Assembly: GCF_900116345.1 (NCBI RefSeq) | Contig: NZ_FPAH01000002.1 | Coordinates: forward strand, 1 to 64,000 | DNA from: Succinivibrio dextrinosolvens | GTDB lineage: Bacteria > Pseudomonadota > Gammaproteobacteria > Enterobacterales > Succinivibrionaceae | DNA: 64,000 nt | Reading direction: 5' to 3' | Part shown: in pieces, positions 9,976 to 17,618 of the stretch | Layout of the letters: each line of letters opens with the position of its first letter | Position numbering within the stretch: the stretch's first letter is position 1 | The notes under the pieces: generated by a model | The model's database searches: none | What the model was told of the DNA's origin: nothing | Seen by the model: only the letters and a program-made list of their open reading frames with translations | Position numbers and translations under genes: made by a program

Positions 9976-10908
9976 TTAGCCAAGCATCTTCTCAATTGGA
10001 ACAACCAGAATTGAGGTTGCACCCAGAGCCTTCAACTGCTCTAGAGTTTCCCAGAATACCTTTTCTCTGGAAACTGCGTGCAGTGCTACTCTATCTGTGC
10101 TTCCTTCAAGTTCGATAATGGAAGGATTCTCTGCACCAGGAAGAATTGCTCTAATCTGCTCAAGTTTTGCCTTAGGAGCATTCATCATGATGTATCTGCT
10201 TTCAACTGCAGACATAACACCCTTGAAACGCTCTATGATAGTGTCGGCAATAGCCTGCTTTTCAGGGAATAAAGGTTGATCTCTTCCGATCAGTACAGCC
10301 TTTGATGTGTAAATTGTCTCAACTTCCTTAAGACCGTTTGACTGAAGAGTTGCACCTGTACATACAAGATCACAGATTGCATCAGCCAGACCTGCACGAG
10401 GGGCAACCTCAACAGAGCCAGTCAGAAGAACAGATCTGAAGTTAACACCGGCATTCTTCATAACACGACGAAGCAGGTGAGGGTAGGTGGTTGCAATCTT
10501 TTTGCCTTCTAAATCAGAAAGACCGTGCCATTCCTCTTCAGTTGGAACAGCTACTGACAGTCTGCAGTCACCGAAATTGAGCTTCAGAACTTCGTTGAAG
10601 CCTGTATACATTCCGTCTAATTCACGCTGCATGGTGGTTTCTTCAAGAACATTCTGTCCTACAATACCCCAGTCAACAACATGATCCATTACAAGTCCAG
10701 GAATGTCGTCATCACGTACTCGCAGAATGTCTATAGGCAGATTTTCAGCATGTGCAAGCAGATGATCTCGGTTAGAGGAAATCTTAATTCCACTGTCTTT
10801 GAATAACTTTAAGGTTTCATCAGTTAGTCGCCCGGATTTCTGAATTGCAATACGCAGGCGCTTCTTTTCGCTGCCATTATTTTCGCAACATGCTTTGCAA
10901 GTACTCAT
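9976..10908 (-). CDS. hisG: ATP phosphoribosyltransferase HisG (long form)
   Basis: It catalyses the first, feedback-regulated step of histidine synthesis. At 310 residues it is the long form with a C-terminal regulatory domain, so no HisZ is needed. Core motifs: [39 protein letters not shown] and [16 protein letters not shown]. An unusual Cys-containing leader ([16 protein letters not shown]) of about 15 residues precedes the conserved core. The upstream region shows no histidine-rich leader peptide, so E. coli-type attenuation is not apparent. A CRP-like inverted repeat lies about 40 bp upstream. Confidence 0.95.
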   Translation of the reverse strand: MSTCKACCENNGSEKKRLRIAIQKSGRLTDETLKLFKDSGIKISSNRDHLLAHAENLPIDILRVRDDDIPGLVMDHVVDWGIVGQNVLEETTMQRELDGMYTGFNEVLKLNFGDCRLSVAVPTEEEWHGLSDLEGKKIATTYPHLLRRVMKNAGVNFRSVLLTGSVEVAPRAGLADAICDLVCTGATLQSNGLKEVETIYTSKAVLIGRDQPLFPEKQAIADTIIERFKGVMSAVESRYIMMNAPKAKLEQIRAILPGAENPSIIELEGSTDRVALHAVSREKVFWETLEQLKALGATSILVVPIEKMLG

Positions 10909-10947
10909 ATATATCTCTTTAAAATTAAATGAAAAACAATAAGAAAA

Positions 10948-10963
10948 AGTGAATTAAATCACT
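10948..10963. promoter_or_regulatory. Candidate CRP-type operator upstream of hisG
   Basis: AGTGAATTAAATCACT has 5-bp inverted arms separated by six bases, close to the CRP consensus TGTGA-N6-TCACA. It lies 40-55 bp before the hisG start. Support is sequence similarity only, in an AT-rich region where such repeats can arise by chance. Confidence 0.25.
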
Positions 10964-11027
10964 TAGAACTCTAATAGTGTAACATAATTAAAAATAAAGC
11001 AAATATATTGAAAAACAACAAGAGTCG

Positions 11028-11055
11028 AGATCCAAAACTGATCAGTTTTGGATCT
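11028..11055. repeat. Perfect 28-bp palindrome, possible terminator or operator
   Basis: Fourteen bases are followed directly by their exact reverse complement, with TGATCA at the centre. It lies 34 bp beyond the stop of the solute-binding protein gene and about 120 bp before hisG, both on the minus strand. It could end the upstream gene, but the following minus-strand bases are only weakly T-rich, so a protein-binding role is also possible. Confidence 0.55.
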
Positions 11056-11088
11056 GATTTAAAGATAATGTTTTGAATCGGGGAGTTT

Positions 11089-11919
11089 TTATCTTAGGTT
11101 TTCTTCAACAATCCTATCTAGGGTTCCATCATCCTTCCATTTTTTTATTAGATTGTCGATGAATGGAGAAAGATCTGATCCCTTTGGGGTGACAATTCCG
11201 TAGGCCTGAGGAGCAAACTCATCCTTTAATATTTTTTTGTTGACGTCCAGATGCGGTAAAAGAATAATCCTGTCGTTACAGAAGCCCTGAACATCATTTT
11301 CTTCCATCGCCTCCATTACAGCCTCATTGGTGTCGTAGGAAACGAAGCTTATCTTATTGTTCCATGAGTCTGCACTGAAAGTCTTTTCATCAAATTCTTC
11401 CTTTGCAATAATTCCTTTTGAAACCATGTACTTAACCAGTTCCAGTGCGGCAGTTGCGTTTTGAATTACACCAATTTTCTTTCCAACCAGATCTTTTACG
11501 GAATCTATGTTTGTATTTTTGTTTACCAGCACTGAGATGTTGGTTATAAAGTATGGAGATGAAAGATCGTATTTCTGTTTTCTTTCTTCTGTAATGGTAT
11601 ATGTACCGATCATGCAGTCTGCATAATCGATTTCCAGCATATTATCTCGATTGGTTGGGGTTGTTGTGATAAAGGTTACGCTAACCTTATCTCCTATTTC
11701 TTTTGCAATCATTCGAGCGAGAGTAGGTTCAAGTCCGATATAGTCACCGGTTTTACTATCCTGCATGGAAAGTATTTCTAGATCATTGTTTACAGAAACT
11801 CTTAGCTCTTCATTTGTTTTAATTCTCTGCAGCCTGCTTTCCTCAGAATAGGATGCAAAGCTTAGAGATAGAGCAAGAACACCAGCTGAAAGTATTACTG
11901 ATAATTTATTTAACTGCAT
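11089..11919 (-). CDS. Periplasmic amino-acid-binding protein, family 3
   Basis: This is an ABC-transporter solute-binding protein of family 3 (polar amino acids; GlnH/PEB1-like). A signal peptide (MQLNKLSVILSAGVLALSLS, cleaved near FASYS) precedes a two-lobe binding domain. Family marks are GDYIGLEPTLARMIAKEIGD, ADCMIGTYTITEERKQKYDLS, SPYFIT and LVGKKIGVIQNATA. Of 276 residues about 250 are mature. No permease or ATPase gene is adjacent, so it is an orphan binding protein that must share a transporter encoded elsewhere. The ligand cannot be told from the sequence. GGTGGA lies before the ATG. Confidence 0.88.
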   Translation of the reverse strand: MQLNKLSVILSAGVLALSLSFASYSEESRLQRIKTNEELRVSVNNDLEILSMQDSKTGDYIGLEPTLARMIAKEIGDKVSVTFITTTPTNRDNMLEIDYADCMIGTYTITEERKQKYDLSSPYFITNISVLVNKNTNIDSVKDLVGKKIGVIQNATAALELVKYMVSKGIIAKEEFDEKTFSADSWNNKISFVSYDTNEAVMEAMEENDVQGFCNDRIILLPHLDVNKKILKDEFAPQAYGIVTPKGSDLSPFIDNLIKKWKDDGTLDRIVEENLR

Positions 11920-12131
11920 TTTTTAGATCCACCAAATACACAACTTCTGACTTTAAGTTTATTTGTATAAAAATCAACCGTAAAATATATTTGACAAGCA
12001 CTGTGACGCAAGCCAAAAGAATTTGTTTAATTTTCGTTAAGTTGGTTGTTTTTTGAGCAGTATAAAGACAGGAAAGTCGTCTTTTGTAAGACGACTCGAA
12101 TGTTTTTGTGTAAGGAAATTTTCTCTCTGTA

Positions 12132-12677
12132 TTACTTGTAAAAATCGGAATGACTTTTATTTCTCTTTCTTACAAAGATAGACAGGAATAGTAATAGTGC
12201 TACCAGAGTGGATACTGAGAAAATTATCAGGATCCAGAATGGCATACTCTGTCCTAAAAATTCCCAGTTAAGTTTGTCTGAACATATACCCACAGCCTTA
12301 AACATAAATGGGGCAATTTCATCTAATGGAAGAAAATCTGGAAATTCTGTTTTGAGCTTACAGGTTGAACCGAAAATAGAAGATGAATTGTAAGCCTGAT
12401 AATGTTCAAAGGTTACAATTAAACCTCCGATTGAGGAGGCCAGGAATGCTACTGCACAGAGGAATCTTACAACCAGAAAATTAGCTGCTATAGCTCCAAC
12501 GAAACCAGCGACAATAAAACCTAGAAAATAGGCTCTTTCATATACGCAGTTTACGCAAGGATCCAGATGGAGATTATATTGAAAATATAAACCACAACCT
12601 TCAAAAGCAATGCCTGCCACTAATAATAGAAACCAAAAGAATCTAGAGGAACAGATCAGCTTAATTATCTGGAACAC
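12132..12677 (-). CDS. dsbB: Disulfide bond formation protein DsbB
   Basis: This inner-membrane protein re-oxidises DsbA and passes electrons to quinones. Four hydrophobic segments and two cysteine pairs are present: CVNC in the first periplasmic loop and two Cys in the second, around FPDFLPLDEIAPF. The reading frame extends to a TTG at 12716, but the GTG at 12677 is preferred. AGGAG stands five bases before it, and the CVNC cysteines then fall at residues 41 and 44, as in E. coli. The length is then 181 residues (E. coli 176). No dsbA is adjacent. Confidence 0.88.
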   Translation of the reverse strand: MFQIIKLICSSRFFWFLLLVAGIAFEGCGLYFQYNLHLDPCVNCVYERAYFLGFIVAGFVGAIAANFLVVRFLCAVAFLASSIGGLIVTFEHYQAYNSSSIFGSTCKLKTEFPDFLPLDEIAPFMFKAVGICSDKLNWEFLGQSMPFWILIIFSVSTLVALLLFLSIFVRKRNKSHSDFYK

Positions 12678-12822
12678 ATTAACTCCTAAATCGTGTGGAA
12701 AAATTCCTACACGCAAATAATATCACTTTCTTCTACTTATAGATTAGAAGATCATTTTTTTATTACAAATTAAAGAGTTGTAAATTTCAACGAAAACTTG
12801 ATACAGCTTACAAATTTTGGGT

Positions 12823-12859
12823 AAAAAAATCCCGCATTTACTATTTATATGCGGGATTT
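12823..12859 (-). terminator. Rho-independent terminator of nhaB
   Basis: An 11-bp perfect stem (12827-12837 with 12849-12859) is followed on the minus strand by a T run (12823-12829). It begins eight bases past the nhaB stop codon. Confidence 0.9.
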
Positions 12860-12866
12860 ACGGTAA

Positions 12867-14441
12867 TTATTTGCCTAAAATTAGCTCAACTGTAGGCATA
12901 TGCAGTATTCCGTTTGAAACGAACCACTCTGATGCGATTGGCATTAGGAACCAGGTGGTTACTAAACCAACTACAGTCAATACGATGGTATATGGTAGAG
13001 CCATGTACATCATCTTAAAGTAAGGCAACTTAATTAAAGCTGCGATTGGAGAGGTTAAAAGGAACAGGAATGCAGCCTGACCGTTTGGAGTAGCAACTGA
13101 TGGCAGGTTGGTACCGGCGTTGATTGCAATTGCCAGCTCGTCAAAGTGCTCTGGAGTAATAACTCCGTCAATTAGGGCGTCTCTTACCTGTTCAATATAA
13201 ATAGTTGCAACGAATACGTTGTCAGATACTGAAGAGATAATTCCGTTTGCCATATAGAAAATAGGAATATGGAACTCTCTTGGAGTGGAGAATACCCAGT
13301 CAATAATTGGAGTGAATAGGCCCTGCTCTGCAATAACTGTTACAACTGTGAAGAATACACATAATAAGGCGCAGAATGGCATTGATTCTGTAAATGCCTT
13401 TCCGATAGGACCTTCAGAGGTTACACCGCATAAAGAGGTAGCAAGTACAATAACACTTAAACCAATCAGACCTACAGATGCTAAGTGGAAGCCTAGCGCA
13501 AAGATCAGCCAAACTACACATAAGCCCTGAACAACCAGGTTGATCTTATCTCGCTTGGTCAGTTCTCTGGTCTGATCCTCATCGCGCTTAACCATGATCT
13601 CATAGATAGGCTGTGGCATTACATGTCCATAACCGAATAATTTGAATTTCTCAAGTAATACACAGGTTAAAAGACCGCAGGCTAAAACCGGTAGAGAAAT
13701 TGAACACATACGGAAGGCATAATCCATAAAGCTCCATTTGCAGACGCTACCGATAATCAGGTTCTGAGGCTCACCAACCAGAGTACAAACACCACCTAGG
13801 GTTGTACCAACTGCAGCATGCATTAAAAGACTTCTTAAGAATGCTCTGAATTCTGTCAGGTTCTGCTTATGTTCCTCTGGAACAATATCATCATTAGTGC
13901 TTATTAGAGCCAGTGCATTGTCGTTGGTAATGGTCTTCATATAAAGCTGATACAGACCAACACAGGTTGAGATGATAATTGCAAGAACTGTCAGAGCATC
14001 AGCGAATGCTGATAAAAAGGCACTCATGAAACAGAACATGAATGCCAGCTTGATATTTGATCTTACCTTCACCAGAAGTTTTGTGAAGAAGAATAAAAGG
14101 AAGTCACGGACGAAGTGAATACCTGCTACCATGAACATCAGAAGCATGATTACTTCAAGGTTGGCTTCAATCTCATGGGTAACATTATGAACATCACACA
14201 TGCCGATAAAACAGGCTTCAATAACCAGAAGACCGCCAGCTTCAAGTGGATAGCAGTCAAGTGCCATTGCAAGAGTGAAAATGAATTCAAGTACTAAGAG
14301 CCAACCTGCAACAAACATTGAATAATGGGCAACGATTGGATTTAATACCAGAAAAGCTATTATTACGTTTTTATACCAGGCAGGTGCATTACCTAAAAAG
14401 TTAAGCACTCCGGCCTTAGCATAGCTTATTGAAGTGTTCAT
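12867..14441 (-). CDS. nhaB: Na+/H+ antiporter NhaB
   Basis: This inner-membrane antiporter exports sodium in exchange for protons. The 524 residues compare with 513 in E. coli NhaB, and about twelve membrane segments are visible. NhaB-typical stretches include the N-terminal FLGNAPAWYK, FSTPREFHIPIFYMANG and INAGTNLPSVATPNGQAAFLFLLT. ATG is preceded by GAGG. It is a single gene ended by a strong terminator. Confidence 0.95.
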   Translation of the reverse strand: MNTSISYAKAGVLNFLGNAPAWYKNVIIAFLVLNPIVAHYSMFVAGWLLVLEFIFTLAMALDCYPLEAGGLLVIEACFIGMCDVHNVTHEIEANLEVIMLLMFMVAGIHFVRDFLLFFFTKLLVKVRSNIKLAFMFCFMSAFLSAFADALTVLAIIISTCVGLYQLYMKTITNDNALALISTNDDIVPEEHKQNLTEFRAFLRSLLMHAAVGTTLGGVCTLVGEPQNLIIGSVCKWSFMDYAFRMCSISLPVLACGLLTCVLLEKFKLFGYGHVMPQPIYEIMVKRDEDQTRELTKRDKINLVVQGLCVVWLIFALGFHLASVGLIGLSVIVLATSLCGVTSEGPIGKAFTESMPFCALLCVFFTVVTVIAEQGLFTPIIDWVFSTPREFHIPIFYMANGIISSVSDNVFVATIYIEQVRDALIDGVITPEHFDELAIAINAGTNLPSVATPNGQAAFLFLLTSPIAALIKLPYFKMMYMALPYTIVLTVVGLVTTWFLMPIASEWFVSNGILHMPTVELILGK

Positions 14442-14766
14442 ACAGCCTCATGTTTTTTCTAAATGTGTATTTCATTGATGTTGTAATCTTTGTGTTTTGT
14501 AAAAAAAAATAACATTATTAAGAGAATTCTTTAAATGCTAGATTTTTTAAGAATCAACTTAAAAGATTATCAAAAAGATTATATTACGAAAGCGTTGATT
14601 TTTTAATAGCTTAAAAGGGCATTTGTCATGCATTTTGAAAATTAATTTAATTTTCTTGAGGCTGCGTTTTGTTGAGCTGTCAGGTTGCACTCATAAAATG
14701 CAGATTAGACTGGAAAAAGAGAATATAAATACACCGCAGATTTGCTGCGATGTATATGAATGTTTG
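14442..14766. other. Intergenic region upstream of nhaB
   Basis: This AT-rich 325-bp gap holds no convincing gene. It carries the nhaB promoter region (minus strand), a palindrome with 8-bp arms at 14637-14655, and at 14729-14755 the terminator-like hairpin of the next minus-strand gene. Confidence 0.6.
14729..14755 (-). terminator. Probable terminator of the membrane-protein gene after the AspT-type transporter
   Basis: A hairpin with 5+5 bp separated by one mismatch (14729-14739 with 14745-14755) lies just after the stop codon at 14767. A moderately T-rich stretch follows on the minus strand. Confidence 0.5.
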
Positions 14767-15534
14767 TCAGACTTGAGCCTTCTGTGAATCTTTACTGTTG
14801 ACAGATCTTAGTGAAAGTAAATTCAGTACATAGAAGAGAATGTACAGAACATAGATTCTTACAAAAAGATAAAGGTAGACAGGATCAAACGCACCTTCTT
14901 TTTTAAGGATCACTGACTCAAGATACATAATCTTGTAGTGAGCGAAACTGTTCTCTATGATCATTGCCAGAACATAGAAGAGAACAAAAATCAGGATATA
15001 GAGATGCAGATTTTTGGCAACGGCTACCAGTGTAAGCTTTATGCTTAAAAGGTTACTCTTATTATCTGCTTTTAACTCGCATATACAAGAGTATGTTGCA
15101 ATAAGAACAACGAGTGCAAAAACAATAACAGCACTTATTCCAAAAAGTGTGGACATATTTCTTGCATACTCGATCTGTTCCGGAGTAGCAATCTGAAGTA
15201 CCTGATTGTTTAAAGCCTTTTCCTTATAGATCTGAAGATACTGTTCAGCCTTGTAGGAAACGCATTTGTACACTGCATAAAGAATAGCGAAATACACAAT
15301 CTGTGTATATACAAAGACTTTCAGACAGAAGATTTCTACAAAGCTTTTCTTATCAACAATATTCTGTTTTGAAAATTCAGTGTAGTAAAGATTTGCTGCA
15401 AGGTTAGGAAAGACAACGGCTAAAGGCAGCAGTAGAATTCCAATTAAAGGATGCATTACTGCTTTGAGTACTGCGGAAAAAATGCCGCCCACAGCGACAG
15501 CATGTGGGCGGATGTATTCGATATTTTCTGTCAT
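14767..15534 (-). CDS. Integral membrane protein of unknown function
   Basis: I do not recognise the family. The 255 residues hold about five hydrophobic segments (near residues 28-52, 70-88, 130-150, 172-193 and 220-243). A charged loop of about 40 residues follows the second segment, and a polar C-terminus ends in KDSQKAQV. The start lies one base after the stop of the AspT-type transporter, with no Shine-Dalgarno of its own. The two are therefore almost certainly co-transcribed and translationally coupled, so this may be a partner of that transporter. That link is inferred from spacing only. Confidence 0.8.
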   Translation of the reverse strand: MTENIEYIRPHAVAVGGIFSAVLKAVMHPLIGILLLPLAVVFPNLAANLYYTEFSKQNIVDKKSFVEIFCLKVFVYTQIVYFAILYAVYKCVSYKAEQYLQIYKEKALNNQVLQIATPEQIEYARNMSTLFGISAVIVFALVVLIATYSCICELKADNKSNLLSIKLTLVAVAKNLHLYILIFVLFYVLAMIIENSFAHYKIMYLESVILKKEGAFDPVYLYLFVRIYVLYILFYVLNLLSLRSVNSKDSQKAQV

Positions 15535-15535
15535 A

Positions 15536-17275
15536 TTAGATGAATGCAGAAGATATGATAATCAGCATTACCTGAGGAGATAGAATTCTCAGGAACATTA
15601 CAAATGGATATACGGTTGCGTAACCAATTGATGAAGCTTCAGCATCCTTGTACATACCATTTGCATAAGCAAGTGCTGGAGGATCAGTATAGGAACCTGC
15701 TAATACACCGCATAGAACTAGATAGTTAATCTTGAATACCTTGGCACCGATGAATCCAACAATCAGCAGAGGAATGATGGAAATCAGAGTTGCCCAAGCC
15801 ATCCAGTGAAGACCTAGACCATTGGTTAAGGTCTCCCAGAATCCATTTGCACCAGCTCTGATTCCAACGATTGTCAGGAACAGAGTAATACCGATTTCCT
15901 TGAATGCAGACAGAGCTGAAACAGGAAGTCTCCAGTGCATTACGTTCTTGGTCCACATGTCACCAAATCTTGCAAGCATAATTGCGCATACCAGAGTACC
16001 ACCGATTACACCTAACTTCATAGGAGCTGGAACACCTGGAATTGGAATTGGTACAGAACCTAAAAGCATACCCAGGAACAGACCGATGAAGATTGGCATC
16101 ATTGGAACGTGGTTCATGGTGGTTGATGAGTTACCTACAACCTTACCAGCCTTACGGATGTTCTCCATTGTACCAACAACGTTGATTTCGTCGCCTAAGG
16201 CAAGACGTAAATCAGGAGTTGGCATGAACTGAATTCCAGATCTGAATACACGAGAAATTACAAGACCGAACTGGTTCTCAAGATCAAGTTCTGCAAGGGT
16301 TCTTCCCATTACATGGTTGTTGGTGATAATCAGATGACGAACAGAAATTGTTGAACCGTGAGTGGTTAGAACGTCCTTGGTCTCAGTACCGATTGCCTGA
16401 GATGCCTTCTGAACATACTTGGCACCGCCAACTAAGTGAACAATATCGCCCTTCTTAAGAATCAGATCTTTTGTAGGAACTGAAAGCTCACCGTCTCTCT
16501 TGATACGGGAGCAGATTACGGTACCGTCAGCAACACATGGAATATCATTGATTGTCTTGCCAAAGTAATCTGAGTTTTCAATTTCTACGTTTGAAACGAT
16601 TGGAGTATCAACACCACGACCTTTGCTTTCTGCGTAAGCGCTTCCTTCACCTTCAATGCTGATGTGGAAAACTGCTCTTAAAAGAATCATGGTGATAAGA
16701 ATTGAGCAAACACCAAAAGGATATGCAACAGCATATGCCTGAGGAACAGTCTTGGTGTCAAAGCCTAAAGCAATTGCATCTCTTCCTGAAGCCTGAATCT
16801 GAGCTGAAAGATCACTAACCATGGCAATAGCTGCTGACAGAGCTGGAGTATTGGTGATACCACCTGAATACATACCAACCATAGCATCTGGAGTTACGAT
16901 GCCGCAGTAGAACATTGTTAATGAAATAATGCAACCTAAAACAATGATTGAAACTGCAAGAGTAATAAGCTTCAGACCATTACCTCTTAAGGCGGCAAAG
17001 AAGCTTGGACCAACCTGAATACCGATTGCGTAAACGAATAACATCAATCCGAATTCCTGAAGGAAGTGAAGAATGGTTTCTTCTGAGGTTGCAGCACCGG
17101 TTGCTGAAATTAAATCAAAGCCAAAATAAGCGTGTGCCATGTGTCCGACAAAAATACCAGAGAACAGCACGCCACCGATTCCGACACCGACACCTTTATA
17201 TTTAAGCTGGCCGAGGCCAATACCTAAAACAGCGCCGACTGAAACGTAAATAATTAACAGGGCAAGAGATGACAT
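15536..17275 (-). CDS. AspT/YidE/YbjL-type transporter with two TrkA-C domains
   Basis: This is a putative inner-membrane antiporter of the aspartate:alanine exchanger family. The two membrane halves are related (the AspT duplication), with GGITNTPALSAA in the first and VLAGSYTDPPALAYANG in the second. Between them lie two TrkA-C/RCK-C regulatory domains (roughly residues 205-290 and 295-375), recognisable by ILKKGDIVHLVGG and LALGDEINVVG. The 579 residues fit the family. AspT exchanges aspartate and alanine; YidE and YbjL substrates are not known, so no substrate is claimed. The long leader with four hairpins suggests regulation at the RNA level. Confidence 0.88.
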   Translation of the reverse strand: MSSLALLIIYVSVGAVLGIGLGQLKYKGVGVGIGGVLFSGIFVGHMAHAYFGFDLISATGAATSEETILHFLQEFGLMLFVYAIGIQVGPSFFAALRGNGLKLITLAVSIIVLGCIISLTMFYCGIVTPDAMVGMYSGGITNTPALSAAIAMVSDLSAQIQASGRDAIALGFDTKTVPQAYAVAYPFGVCSILITMILLRAVFHISIEGEGSAYAESKGRGVDTPIVSNVEIENSDYFGKTINDIPCVADGTVICSRIKRDGELSVPTKDLILKKGDIVHLVGGAKYVQKASQAIGTETKDVLTTHGSTISVRHLIITNNHVMGRTLAELDLENQFGLVISRVFRSGIQFMPTPDLRLALGDEINVVGTMENIRKAGKVVGNSSTTMNHVPMMPIFIGLFLGMLLGSVPIPIPGVPAPMKLGVIGGTLVCAIMLARFGDMWTKNVMHWRLPVSALSAFKEIGITLFLTIVGIRAGANGFWETLTNGLGLHWMAWATLISIIPLLIVGFIGAKVFKINYLVLCGVLAGSYTDPPALAYANGMYKDAEASSIGYATVYPFVMFLRILSPQVMLIIISSAFI

Positions 17276-17618
17276 TTATAAATCCTAATTGGATAAACTG
17301 ACATACTTCACTTTGCTTGAAAGTGAAGCTTCTTGTTTAACGGATCTTTACGATCCTGTTCTATACAAGCTAACCCCGTGTGTCCCACGGTTTTAGTTTG
17401 CCTTAAACTAAGATAACCTTTCGTAATCCCAATGTTTCGCTTTTAACTTCAGAGAAATATAAGAAAAACATTTAAATTCCGAGAGGTAAAATAAATTTGA
17501 CAAATATATTAGCCAAATAAATTCCGCGTGTATTGTATCACAGTAGATTTGAGAATTTTTAACCAATTCACATTTTTTCTAAAATGTATTTTTTTTGATC
17601 TTTTTTGTGATCACATGA
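17276..17618. other. Long leader and promoter region of the AspT-type transporter gene
   Basis: The 343-bp gap holds no gene. Its proximal part contains the four-hairpin leader listed separately. The distal part (17412-17569) is AT-rich and presumably carries the minus-strand promoter, which I could not place with confidence. A short A/T hairpin at 17570-17587 is followed by eight T on the plus strand. Confidence 0.6.
17306..17411 (-). promoter_or_regulatory. Structured 5' leader with four tandem hairpins
   Basis: On the minus strand, in order 5' to 3', the leader holds four perfect stem-loops, each with a five-base loop. They are 7 bp (17405-17411 with 17393-17399, loop AAGGC), 5 bp (17386-17390 with 17376-17380, loop GGACA), 5 bp (17352-17356 with 17342-17346, loop GTAAA) and 9 bp (17320-17328 with 17306-17314, loop CAAGC). 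The last ends about 30 bases before the start codon. It matches no riboswitch class I can recall. The hairpins are seen directly; a regulatory role is inferred. Confidence 0.5.

Noticed and set aside
17306-17411. tRNA, tmRNA or mini-ykkC element in the transporter leader
   Set aside because: No cloverleaf or CCA end is seen, and the loops lack the ACGR sequence of mini-ykkC.
17570-17596. A/T hairpin followed by eight T on the plus strand
   Set aside because: No plus-strand gene precedes it, and on the minus strand it lacks a T tail, so it is not called a terminator.
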